From NCBI GenBank assembly GCA_016223135.1, contig JACRPQ010000005.1, positions 240,873-304,872 on the forward strand: a DNA stretch of 64,000 bases. Direction: 5' to 3'. Below are positions 25,755 through 33,440 of this stretch, in pieces (within the stretch, counting starts at the first letter, position 1; each line of letters starts with the position of its first letter). The DNA is from Chloroflexota bacterium (GTDB taxonomy: Bacteria > Chloroflexota > Anaerolineae > Anaerolineales > Villigracilaceae). The position numbers and the translations under genes are program-made. Under the pieces are notes generated by a model. It was not told the DNA's origin. It saw nothing but the letters and a program-made list of their open reading frames with translations, and did no database searches.

Positions 25755-25810
25755 TAAAAAACCCTAAAGGTCTTTCTTGAAGAGACCTTTAGGGTTTGAG
25801 CGTACGGCAG
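25755..25810 (-). terminator. CCTAAAGGTCT hairpin, copy 3, as terminator of the ABC operon
   Basis: AAACCCTAAAGGTCT (25759-25773) and AGACCTTTAGGGTTT (25783-25797) form a perfect 15-bp stem with a nine-base loop. The minus strand continues with a T run (25756-25760), so this is a textbook terminator after the permease gene. It belongs to the same repeat family as 11768-11843, including the GTACGG tail. Confidence 0.85.
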
Positions 25811-25822
25811 AGAAATTTCTAT

Positions 25823-26770
25823 TCAACTCACATGTGCCAGCCGCGGATCGAGCGCATCGCGCAGACCGTCGCCGAGCAGGTTGAAGGCGAGTACGGTCAG
25901 GGCAATGGCAATGCCGGGGAAGAAGACCAGGTGCGGTGCGGTGAAAACCTGGTTGCGCTCTGCGCCGAGCATGGAACCCCACTCCGGCGTGGGTGGCTGC
26001 GCGCCCAGCCCGAGGAAGGAAAGAGCCGCCGCGTCGAGGATGGCAGTGGCGATGCCCAGAGTCCCCTGCACGATGAGGGGCGTTAGAGCATTGGGCAGAA
26101 TGCGGCGGAAGAGGATTTGGGTCATACTGCCGCCCAAAGCGCGTGAGGCGGAGACGTAGTCCATCTCGCGCACAGACAGCACACTGGCGCGGACAACGCG
26201 CGCATAGGCTGGGATGGAGACAATGCCAATTGCGAGCAGCGCATTGATAAGTCCAGGACCGAGAACCGTGACGATGGCGATGGCGAGCAAAAGAGAGGGA
26301 AACGCCAGCAGGACGTCCATCAGGCGCATGATGACGTTATCTATCCAGCCGCCGAGGTAACCGCCCAGTGCGCCCAGCACAGTGCCGATGATGATGGCAA
26401 ATGTCACAGTGGAGAAGCCAATCATCAGGCTGAGGCGGGCGCCATAGAGCAGGCGGCTGAATTGGTCGCGGACGTTGCCGTCAACGCCGAGAATATGCTG
26501 GGGCTTGGAGGGCGGACATCCCAGCGCATGAATGCAGGGCGCCTCGCGCGCCTTGACATCCTCGATGCCAATCAAGGGCGTATAGGGGTCGTAGGGAGCC
26601 AGCCATTGGGCGGTGAGAGCAATAAATGTCAGAATTGCCAGAATCGTCAGCCCGATAAGGGCGGACTTTCGGCGTCGCAGCCGCCGCAGGGTGATATTCC
26701 ACAGGCTGACAGATTTGAGGGAGATGCCCTCCGCGTCGAGCACGGCGACAGATGAGGTTTCCTGGGTCAT
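25823..26770 (-). CDS. Dipeptide/oligopeptide ABC transporter permease (DppC/OppC type)
   Basis: 315-residue inner-membrane permease. The N-terminus has the OppC_N segment (LRRLRRRKSALIGLTILA), then five to six membrane helices; the ATPase-docking loop is ALGGSMTQILFRRILPNALTPL, and the family ending FLGLGAQPPTPEWG is present. It starts two bases after the DppB-type gene stop. With that permease and the lipoprotein binding protein upstream it forms a peptide-type importer. The two ATPases normally encoded next (DppD and DppF) are missing; a terminator follows this gene instead. Confidence 0.93.
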   Translation of the reverse strand: MTQETSSVAVLDAEGISLKSVSLWNITLRRLRRRKSALIGLTILAILTFIALTAQWLAPYDPYTPLIGIEDVKAREAPCIHALGCPPSKPQHILGVDGNVRDQFSRLLYGARLSLMIGFSTVTFAIIIGTVLGALGGYLGGWIDNVIMRLMDVLLAFPSLLLAIAIVTVLGPGLINALLAIGIVSIPAYARVVRASVLSVREMDYVSASRALGGSMTQILFRRILPNALTPLIVQGTLGIATAILDAAALSFLGLGAQPPTPEWGSMLGAERNQVFTAPHLVFFPGIAIALTVLAFNLLGDGLRDALDPRLAHVS

Positions 26771-26772
26771 GG

Positions 26773-27852
26773 TTAATCCAAACGAATGCGGGGATCGAGG
26801 TAGGCGTAGGAAATATCAACCAGCAGGTTGAGGACGACGAAGAAAATGGCAATGACCACCGTAAAAGCCTGGACAATGCCATAATCGCGGGCGGTGATGG
26901 CATCGTAGAGGATGCGCCCGACGCCCGATAAGTTGAAAACGGTCTCGGTCAGAACCGCGCCGCCAAGCAGCCCGCCCAGAGAGAGACCGATCACCGTCAC
27001 CAGCGGGAGCAGGGCGTTGCGGAAGGCATGTTTCATGACGACGACTCGCTGGCGCAAGCCTTTGGCGCGCGCTGTGCGGATGTAATCCTGTCCAAGCACT
27101 TCCAGCATGGAGGAACGCGTCATGCGCGCAATCAACGCCATGGGGATGGTGCCAAGCGCCAAGGCTGGCAGAATCAGATGCCGTATCGCATCGCGCAGGA
27201 CCTCGAAATTGAGACTCAACAACGAGTTCAGGATGTTCATCCGCGCGACGAAATCCAAAATGCCGTAGAAGAAAGTCCCCCGCTGAAGCGGCAAATTCCA
27301 CACCTCATAGAATGGTACTGTGATTATGCCGGGGCTGAGCCGGCCCGAGGGTGGCAATTGAAAAGGAGTGTCTTTGAGCGCAAGCGCAAAAATATAGGCA
27401 AGCATCAACCCCAGCCAAAAGACAGGCATGGAAACGCCGATGTTTGCCCAGAGCATGGTCAACACATCCACCCAGGAATTGTGCCGAACCGCAGAGATAA
27501 CCCCTAACGGAATCCCGACAATAATGCTGACGAAAAGTGCGGCAAAACTCAGTTCAATCGTAATCGGCAAACGTTCAACAAGCAGTTCGTTCACCGATTT
27601 TGAAAAGCGGAAGGAACGCCCGAAATCGCCCTGCGCCACCTCGCGGATGTAATACCCAAACTGAACATGCACGGGTCTATCCAAACCGTGCCGGTGGATG
27701 AATTCGTCGCAGACGGCATCGGTGGCTTTTTCGCCCAAAATGGCGCGACAGGGGTCGCCGGGAATCCAGCGCCCAAGGGCAAAGGTCACAAACAGAATGC
27801 CCAACAGCACTGGTATGCTGGAAAGAAGTCTTCGCAGGATATAAGTGGTCAT
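26773..27852 (-). CDS. Dipeptide/oligopeptide ABC transporter permease (DppB/OppB type)
   Basis: 359-residue permease. The first helix LLSSIPVLLGILFVTFALGR and the FGYYIREVAQGDFGRSFRFSK region are typical of DppB. The coupling loop GLRQRVVVMKHAFRNALLPL and the conserved GGAVLTETVF follow. Compared with shorter DppB proteins there is a periplasmic insert of about 60 residues (~190-250) between the membrane segments. Upstream is a stable hairpin that separates it from the binding-protein gene. Confidence 0.93.
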   Translation of the reverse strand: MTTYILRRLLSSIPVLLGILFVTFALGRWIPGDPCRAILGEKATDAVCDEFIHRHGLDRPVHVQFGYYIREVAQGDFGRSFRFSKSVNELLVERLPITIELSFAALFVSIIVGIPLGVISAVRHNSWVDVLTMLWANIGVSMPVFWLGLMLAYIFALALKDTPFQLPPSGRLSPGIITVPFYEVWNLPLQRGTFFYGILDFVARMNILNSLLSLNFEVLRDAIRHLILPALALGTIPMALIARMTRSSMLEVLGQDYIRTARAKGLRQRVVVMKHAFRNALLPLVTVIGLSLGGLLGGAVLTETVFNLSGVGRILYDAITARDYGIVQAFTVVIAIFFVVLNLLVDISYAYLDPRIRLD

Positions 27853-27860
27853 GTTTTAGA

Positions 27861-27891
27861 GACCCCCGGCGCCGAGGCGACGCCGGGGGTC
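27861..27891 (-). other. GC-rich hairpin between binding-protein and permease genes
   Basis: GACCCCCGGCG and CGCCGGGGGTC form a perfect 11-bp stem with a nine-base loop. No T run follows, so rather than a full terminator it may protect the upstream mRNA or allow only partial read-through. Such hairpins commonly raise binding-protein levels over permease levels. Confidence 0.65.
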
Positions 27892-27915
27892 AGTTGTTCA
27901 AGGAAGGGGAGTCAA

Positions 27916-29595
27916 CTATTCAGCCGGGGCGTTGAGGAAAGCGCCAAACAAGCCGCTCCAGTAACTGAACGCGCCGGTATTTCCCTTGTGGAGAGGATGC
28001 GCCGCGTCCCATTGCAGGACGAGAGACTCAACCACATCGGCAGCGTCGAGCGTAAAGCCGTTGTGGAATTTCACATTCGGGCGCAGTTTGAAGGTCCACA
28101 CGGTCAAATCCGCGTTGGCTTCGTAGGATTCCGCCAGGACCGGTTCAACCGCCGTGCCAGCCACCTGGTAGCCGAGCAGGGATTGTGTCACCTGTTCGCA
28201 GGCGCGCAGGGATTCGCCGTCGGTTTCATCGGCGCAGAAGAGGGAAATCGGTTCGGCGTTCTGCATCCAGACGAAGGTATCCTGTCCGGGGATGCTCATG
28301 ACCGCAAAGTTCTCATTGCCGAGCGGGCTGGCATGAGCGCCTTCCACCGCAGCCTTGAAGGCAGTGCCGGAACCGCCATGCGCCACCGGGATCATGGGAA
28401 CATGCTGTTTGATGGCGTTGTTGGCTGCCTCATAGTAGGGTCTGCGTTCCTCGTCGCTGGCGAGTTGAGCCGCCTTGGCAAGGTTTTCAACAATATCGGG
28501 GAACTTCTCGCCAAACTGCTTGGAAGCGCCGGCGCCAAAGTGATAGTCCAGGAAGTTGGTCTGATCGGGATAGTCGGCGCCCCAGCCCAGCAGGTGCAAG
28601 CCGTCGAGTTTGCCGGAGTCGGCGTTGTCGAGGAACGTGCCGGATTCCTGAACTTCAATTTCAGCGTCAATGTTCAGGTTGGCTTTCAACTGAGCCTGGA
28701 TATCCTGCGCCACGTTGCTCACCTGCGGCAGGTAACCGCGCACGACATCGCGGTAGTAGAGTTTGGTCTTGAAGCCATCGGGGAAGCCGGCTTCCGCCAA
28801 CAGGGCGCGCGCCGCTTCGGGGTTGAATTCATACCACGACTCGCCTACACAGCCGTTCGGGATGGCGCAAGGCGTAAAGTGACTGGCAACCTCCGACCCG
28901 GCCGGGTAGAAGTTATCCACAATGCGCTGGCGGTCAATGCCCATGGCGATTGCCTGACGCACCTTCTCGTTATCAAACGGCGGATAGGTGTTGTTCATGC
29001 CGATGTAGAAGATGTTGAGCGCCGGGCGGGGTTTCAACTGCAGGTTGGGATCCGCTTCGATCACAGCGAAATCATCCGGGGCGGGGTTGTCAATTCCGTC
29101 CACCGTGCCGGACTGCAGTTCGAGCAGGCGCTGGGCAGATTCGGAACCCCAGCGGAAGACCAGCGTGGGGGTCTTGGCTTTTTCGCCCCAGTAGGCATCG
29201 AAACGCTTGAAGATCAACTGGTTGCCGCGTTCCCACTGTGCAACATAGTAGGGACCCGTGCCGATGGGCTGTTCCAAAATGGCGCCGGTCGCGCCGGTGA
29301 ACTCAAGGTATTCCTTCGGCTGAACTGCAAAGGCTGAAAAGGCAATCTTCGAGGGGAAGGCAGGATCAGGCACACACAGCGTAAAGCGCACAGTGCTCTC
29401 ATCCACCGCTTCCATGGACTTGAACTCGCCGCCGTAATCGCAATTTGGCGCCTCGTACTTGACGGGAGCAAAGTCTTTTTCCTTCAGTCCCTCGATGGTA
29501 ATCGCGGCTGGCTGTGCGCCGCCTCCACCGCACGCCGCCAGCATCAGGCTGGCAAGCACAAACACAGACAGTACAGCAAACAGGTTACGTTTCAC
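27916..29595 (-). CDS. Peptide ABC transporter substrate-binding lipoprotein
   Basis: About 559 residues. The GTG start at 29595 is supported by AGGAGG a few bases upstream; the longer reading to 29640 has no support. A signal peptide ends at the lipobox LAAC (followed by GGGG). The SBP family 5 fold is shown by AFAVQPKEYLEFTGA, EKVRQAIAMGIDR and FHNGFTLDAADVVESL. The order is unusual: DAADVVESLVLQW and NVKFHNGF, normally near the N-terminus, lie at the C-terminal end, so the protein appears circularly permuted relative to standard OppA, or is a divergent family member. Confidence 0.88.
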   Translation of the reverse strand: MKRNLFAVLSVFVLASLMLAACGGGGAQPAAITIEGLKEKDFAPVKYEAPNCDYGGEFKSMEAVDESTVRFTLCVPDPAFPSKIAFSAFAVQPKEYLEFTGATGAILEQPIGTGPYYVAQWERGNQLIFKRFDAYWGEKAKTPTLVFRWGSESAQRLLELQSGTVDGIDNPAPDDFAVIEADPNLQLKPRPALNIFYIGMNNTYPPFDNEKVRQAIAMGIDRQRIVDNFYPAGSEVASHFTPCAIPNGCVGESWYEFNPEAARALLAEAGFPDGFKTKLYYRDVVRGYLPQVSNVAQDIQAQLKANLNIDAEIEVQESGTFLDNADSGKLDGLHLLGWGADYPDQTNFLDYHFGAGASKQFGEKFPDIVENLAKAAQLASDEERRPYYEAANNAIKQHVPMIPVAHGGSGTAFKAAVEGAHASPLGNENFAVMSIPGQDTFVWMQNAEPISLFCADETDGESLRACEQVTQSLLGYQVAGTAVEPVLAESYEANADLTVWTFKLRPNVKFHNGFTLDAADVVESLVLQWDAAHPLHKGNTGAFSYWSGLFGAFLNAPAE

Positions 29596-29702
29596 GTTTC
29601 TCCTCCTGAGAGAAATTTTAGTTTGAATGGACTTGTGCACATCTGGGAAATCGGAATTTTCTTATTGGATGAGGGGACACCTCCTTCCGAATGGCTGGTT
29701 CG

Positions 29703-29708
29703 ATTATA
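29703..29708 (-). promoter_or_regulatory. Possible -10 box upstream of the binding-protein gene
   Basis: TATAAT on the minus strand with no good -35 hexamer at 16-18 bases. It is placed just after the amrS stop, where the promoter of the ABC operon is expected. The implied leader would be about 100 bases. Confidence 0.35.
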
Positions 29709-29715
29709 CAGCAAA

Positions 29716-32166
29716 TTAATAAACAGGCAGGGGAACGCCCAAACCATTCAGCGCCACTTGGGAGGGGTCCCTGTGCCAGATGCCCGCCACCTTTGCGCCG
29801 CATTGCGGACATTTCCCTTCGCCCGTAATGTGATACTCCAAAATGACATATCCCCGCCTCCGAATCAACGGACGATTGCATTCCGCGCAAAAGGTATTTT
29901 CATACTCCCCAACCTGCCCCGGCAAATTGCCCGCATAGACGTATTTCAACCCCGCCTCACGCCCGATCTCCGCCGCGCGCAGGAGCGTCTTGGCGTCCGT
30001 ATTATCGGGGTCGGTCATCTTGTAATCCTTGTGGAAGGCGGTCACATGCCAGGGAATATCGCGCGAGACGCCCGCGATGAAGCGCGCCGCATCCCACAAT
30101 TCCTCGTTCGAATCGTTGAAGCCGGGGATGGTCAACGTCACCACCTCCACCCACAGCCCCATCTCGTGCGCGCGCTGGATGCCATCCAGCGTGTTTTGCA
30201 AAACGCCGCCCAGTTTGCGATAATTCTTATCGCTCATGCACTTCAAATCCACTTTGTACGCTGAAAGATATGGCGCAAGATACTCCATCACTTCCGGCGT
30301 ATTGTTTCCATTCGAGACATAGGCGCACATCAAACCCGCCGCCTTCGCCTCCTTGAAAATCGCCACCGCCCACTCGCTCGTAATCAACGGCTCGTTATAA
30401 GAGGAGACCACCACCGAAGCCTTCGTCCGCTGCGCCAGCCGCACCATCTCCTGCGGCGTGATCTTGCGGATATAATGCGCCGAGACATCCGCCGCCGGGT
30501 CGCGCATGGCTTGGGAGGTCAACCAGTTTTGGCAATTCGAAACGAGCAGGAAGTTGACGAGATAATTGTGTTCCTCCTCAACCTCCATGTTATATACCTG
30601 CCCTTCAAAGGATTCGCTTTCGATTTCCCGGATTGGGATTAGGTAATAATCTTCAGTCTCCACGAAATTGCGCTTTGCGGCGCTGTCTTCGTACCAGACC
30701 ACTGAATACTGATGCGGCGCACGTCTTACTTGACGCCCCTGAATCCTGCTTGTTTCAGCCATTTCCACATCATAAACCGATGCAAAGTATCCGCATTTCA
30801 AAGCCAGCCAGGCAATGCCGTAAGCCAGTTCTCTCGAAACAGTTGTCGAACTAACCTTTCCATTCGGGAAGCGATGCCCATCTCCTCGAACATAAGCATC
30901 GAGGAATGCCTTAACCACCTCACGCGGCGCATCGAAAAACATCTCCGGCACGCGTTTCCTGGTTGATTGATCGCCCGCCAGGGATTTCAACAAGAGCGCC
31001 AGCGACGCCTTTGCAACCGACACGCTCAACGTCGTTTGCCGGTTTACCAGCCGAGCGCCAACTCCAAAGCAAAGGCGCAAGAGGGAAACCACCCGTTCTG
31101 CCAATTCGGTTTCCGCCTTCGAAAAACTGAAGTTAATCGAAAAACTATTCGGGCGTTTTTTATCCTTCTGGATATTCCCTTCCGCACAGTAATATCCCAG
31201 CAATTCCGCAACTTCCACCCCCACGTCAATTTTGAGCGGAATGCCCGGTCTCCTCTCGTTGGGGAATCGCAAAGCGCCGTTTTCAACGTACGCGTGAAAT
31301 GTCTTGGTATCCGTAACACTGCCATTTCGGATTTTGCGGCGTAAATGACGAATGTAAGAACCGCTCTTTCGGAGCATTTCTCCAATCTGGCGTGAGGATT
31401 TTCCCTCGGCAGTCATATCCATGATTTTCTGCATCTCATCGCGGGATAATTTCCATGGTGTTCGATACGTCACTCGATGAGACCCGATTAGACTCTCAAC
31501 GTCAATCACCTGCGGCGATGAAAAGTGATACTTTTTAGGCGCTGCCAGATAATGCTTGTGGGTCAAATCCCTGGCGCGGACCAATTGCGGTTCTTCATGC
31601 GGACTGCAAGTTGCATATATACGATGATCGGGCGTGCAGCGAATGGCGGGCAGATAATAAGGTTTTATCTTCACCAAACCGCCTCGATACGAATGGCGGA
31701 AAACGCCTCTCACTTCCCTGAGAGCGCCAGAAGAAGTAACTGCCTTTAGATTGTGCGGGAACGATATTTCCCCGTCAGGTTGTTGGCTGCGGGAGACTCC
31801 AAGTTCAAAAGCATCCTCCAATGTCATTGGTCCGTGATTAGTAATGACCATCGCATCCCCTGTAAAACAGTAACTGCAATGAAAATCACATCCCAGCATT
31901 CCAAAGGTCAAAGCGTTGGCGCTGGGCAGCACATGAAAGAACGGCTTCTTCTCGATGGGGTCGCTTTGCAGCGCCGCCACATAACCGTACGGCACGCGCA
32001 ACTCCCCTCCCTTGTTGAACCGCACCTGACAAATCCCCCGCCGTCCCTCGCGAATCTTGCACCGATGCCCGCAGGCATGACAAACAACCGTGTTGTCGGG
32101 CAGTTTTTCGTATAACTCCCCCGGCGCTGTCAACGTATCCAATAAATCAGCGATGGATGTAGCCAT
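29716..32166 (-). CDS. amrS: AmmeMemoRadiSam-type radical SAM enzyme AmrS, intein-containing precursor
   Basis: 816-residue precursor that after splicing leaves a 371-residue radical SAM protein. Extein N-part (residues 1-99): a Cys-rich entry (CHACGHRC) and the start of the cluster motif GCDFHCSY. The intein occupies residues 100-544. The C-part starts CQNWLTSQAM and contains SYNEPLITSEW, YVSNGNNTPEV, VTLTIPGFNDS and a zinc-ribbon-like end (CAECNRPL...CPQCG), all typical of AmrS. ATG 32166 opens the family-like N-terminus MATSIADLL; a longer upstream reading has non-protein-like composition. The partner genes of the AmmeMemoRadiSam set are not in the window. The function of the family is unsettled. 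Divergent from mobA. Confidence 0.9.
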   Translation of the reverse strand: MATSIADLLDTLTAPGELYEKLPDNTVVCHACGHRCKIREGRRGICQVRFNKGGELRVPYGYVAALQSDPIEKKPFFHVLPSANALTFGMLGCDFHCSYCFTGDAMVITNHGPMTLEDAFELGVSRSQQPDGEISFPHNLKAVTSSGALREVRGVFRHSYRGGLVKIKPYYLPAIRCTPDHRIYATCSPHEEPQLVRARDLTHKHYLAAPKKYHFSSPQVIDVESLIGSHRVTYRTPWKLSRDEMQKIMDMTAEGKSSRQIGEMLRKSGSYIRHLRRKIRNGSVTDTKTFHAYVENGALRFPNERRPGIPLKIDVGVEVAELLGYYCAEGNIQKDKKRPNSFSINFSFSKAETELAERVVSLLRLCFGVGARLVNRQTTLSVSVAKASLALLLKSLAGDQSTRKRVPEMFFDAPREVVKAFLDAYVRGDGHRFPNGKVSSTTVSRELAYGIAWLALKCGYFASVYDVEMAETSRIQGRQVRRAPHQYSVVWYEDSAAKRNFVETEDYYLIPIREIESESFEGQVYNMEVEEEHNYLVNFLLVSNCQNWLTSQAMRDPAADVSAHYIRKITPQEMVRLAQRTKASVVVSSYNEPLITSEWAVAIFKEAKAAGLMCAYVSNGNNTPEVMEYLAPYLSAYKVDLKCMSDKNYRKLGGVLQNTLDGIQRAHEMGLWVEVVTLTIPGFNDSNEELWDAARFIAGVSRDIPWHVTAFHKDYKMTDPDNTDAKTLLRAAEIGREAGLKYVYAGNLPGQVGEYENTFCAECNRPLIRRRGYVILEYHITGEGKCPQCGAKVAGIWHRDPSQVALNGLGVPLPVY
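30535..31869 (-). mobile_element. Intein with LAGLIDADG homing endonuclease in AmrS
   Basis: 445 residues in frame. Splicing residues: Cys1 (CFTGDAMVI), block B TPDH (residues 79-82, Thr and His), block F around VYNMEVEEEHNYLV, terminal Asn445 and Cys+1 in the extein. The penultimate residue is Ser instead of the usual His. The endonuclease has two LAGLIDADG motifs, LLGYYCAEGN (~223-232) and FLDAYVRGDG (~322-331), both keeping the acidic residue, so it may be active. A helix-turn-helix-like stretch (SSRQIGEMLRKSGSYI, ~158-173) precedes them. The DNA is visibly more AT-rich than the flanking extein DNA, which suggests acquisition by transfer. Confidence 0.92.
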
Positions 32167-32265
32167 ACGAACCTTCCTTTCACTGCGCAATCGGCATCCT
32201 CTGATGCCGTATCCCGCGCGCCTGACAAAGCGCCCGTCGCCAAGTTCCTGTTTATAATACTCCAA

Positions 32266-32868
32266 ATGCTCACTCTTTGCATTCAGGCAGGCGGCGCCTC
32301 CTCCCGCATGGGCGAAGACAAGGCGCTCAAACCTTTTCTTGGGCGTCCCCTCATTCAGCGTGTCATTGAGCGGCTCGCCCCCCTTGCGGACGAAATCATC
32401 GTGACGACCAACCGCCCGGCCGATTACGCCTTCCTCAACCTGCGCCTCGTTTCGGACCTCAAGCCTGGTCGCGGCGCCCTCGGCGGACTCTACACTGCCA
32501 TCGCTTCTGCCACGCATCCCCTCGTCGCCGTCGTCGCTTGCGATATGCCCTTCGCCAGTTCAAGGCTGATCGAAGCGATGACCGGGCTCCTCGTCCGGGA
32601 AGAAGCGGATGTGGTCATTCCCAAAAGTGCGGAGGGCTACGAACCGTTCCACGCCGTCTATCGCCGCGAGACCTGTCTTTCCGCTATCGAATCCGCCCTA
32701 CGCGCCGATCAATGGAAGGTCATCGCCTGGTTTCCCGCGGTCAGGGTGCGTGAATTGGCTGTTGACGAATTGTCGTCCTATACCCCTGACGGGTTGGCAT
32801 TTTGGAACGTCAACACTCCCCAAGAGTTCGCCGAAGCAGAGCGCATTGCTTTAACAGCCAACGACTAA
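32266..32868 (+). CDS. mobA: Molybdenum cofactor guanylyltransferase MobA
   Basis: 200 residues. Transfers GMP to molybdopterin to give the guanine-dinucleotide form of the cofactor. The nucleotide-binding N-terminus reads CIQAGGASSRMGEDKAL, as in MobA (LAGGxSxRMGxDKA), with FLGRPLIQRV after it; GALGGLYTAI and VACDMPFAS are the other conserved segments. It is transcribed away from amrS with about 100 bases between the starts. MoaA is encoded at the far end of the window, consistent with molybdoenzymes in this organism. Confidence 0.92.
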   Translation: MLTLCIQAGGASSRMGEDKALKPFLGRPLIQRVIERLAPLADEIIVTTNRPADYAFLNLRLVSDLKPGRGALGGLYTAIASATHPLVAVVACDMPFASSRLIEAMTGLLVREEADVVIPKSAEGYEPFHAVYRRETCLSAIESALRADQWKVIAWFPAVRVRELAVDELSSYTPDGLAFWNVNTPQEFAEAERIALTAND

Positions 32869-32883
32869 CACCCAACGACCATC

Positions 32884-32907
32884 AGACTATTTGACTATCT
32901 GACTATC
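32884..32907. repeat. Octamer-spaced GACTAT repeats
   Basis: GACTAT occurs three times with an 8-base period in the spacer after mobA, partly forming the end of the universal stress protein gene. Confidence 0.5.
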
Positions 32908-33314
32908 AACACCGGGCATGGCGCATGACTGACTACTTTTTGGCTGGCGCTTCCCAGGAGCAGCCCTGCCAGCCGTCCCAAGCCGCGTGAACCCATCACA
33001 ATCAAGTCGCTGTTGCGAGTCTTTGCCACCTCAATGATGGCTTCCGCCGCATCTCCTTCGAGCAATTCCGTGTGAATCTCTGCGGGAATATCCCCCACCG
33101 TCTCCACTGCTTTTTGTAAAATCGTGTGCGCCTCATCGAGGCGGGAATTGATTGCCCGCTGCAGGTTGGGCTCGCCCAAATACGGCGGGATGGGAGCATA
33201 GACCACGACGATTCTTAGTTCCGCTTTCATGCACCGCGCCAGGTCGGCGGCGACTTTGGCGGCGCGCAAAGCATGCTCGGACCCGTCCACTGCGAGCAGA
33301 ATGCGTTCGAACAT
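32895..33314 (-). CDS. Universal stress protein (UspA family)
   Basis: 139 residues, one Usp domain. The N-terminus ILLAVDGSEHALRAA is standard, and the nucleotide-binding signature G-x2-G-x9-G-S appears as GSRGLGRLAGLLLGS, followed by VSHAPCPVLIVR. This indicates the ATP-binding class. It is cytoplasmic, commonly induced under growth arrest, and its exact role here is unknown. Monocistronic: mobA converges on it and the class V aminotransferase diverges from it. Confidence 0.93.
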   Translation of the reverse strand: MFERILLAVDGSEHALRAAKVAADLARCMKAELRIVVVYAPIPPYLGEPNLQRAINSRLDEAHTILQKAVETVGDIPAEIHTELLEGDAAEAIIEVAKTRNSDLIVMGSRGLGRLAGLLLGSASQKVVSHAPCPVLIVR

Positions 33315-33348
33315 GGCGGCTCCTTTCTTCTGTAGAGTACAATTTAAG

Positions 33349-33397
33349 TAACGTCAGTTCGGGACGATTCAAAAGCCTTATCCCGAATTCAGGTTAA
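33349..33397. repeat. Inverted, shortened copy of the 18.7-kb repeat
   Basis: TAACGTCAGTTCGGGA at one end and TCCCGAATTCAGGTTA at the other bound a 49-base unit. Its central part (GACGATTCAAAAGCCTTA) is the exact reverse complement of sequence at about 18699-18718. Relative to that copy a segment of roughly 58 bases between two TCCCGAA direct repeats is absent. Confidence 0.75.
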
Positions 33398-33440
33398 GTA
33401 TACAGTTCCTCCATCTGAAATTCATTAATCAGGAGTCGCT

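Noticed and set aside
27667-29337. Plus-strand reading frame of 556 codons opposite the binding-protein gene
   Set aside because: Although long, it is complementary to a lipoprotein with a clear lipobox and start site. Long antisense frames are expected at this base composition.
32167-32517. 117-codon N-terminal extension of amrS
   Set aside because: It crosses the promoter region and overlaps the start of mobA on the other strand. The family N-terminus begins at ATG 32166.
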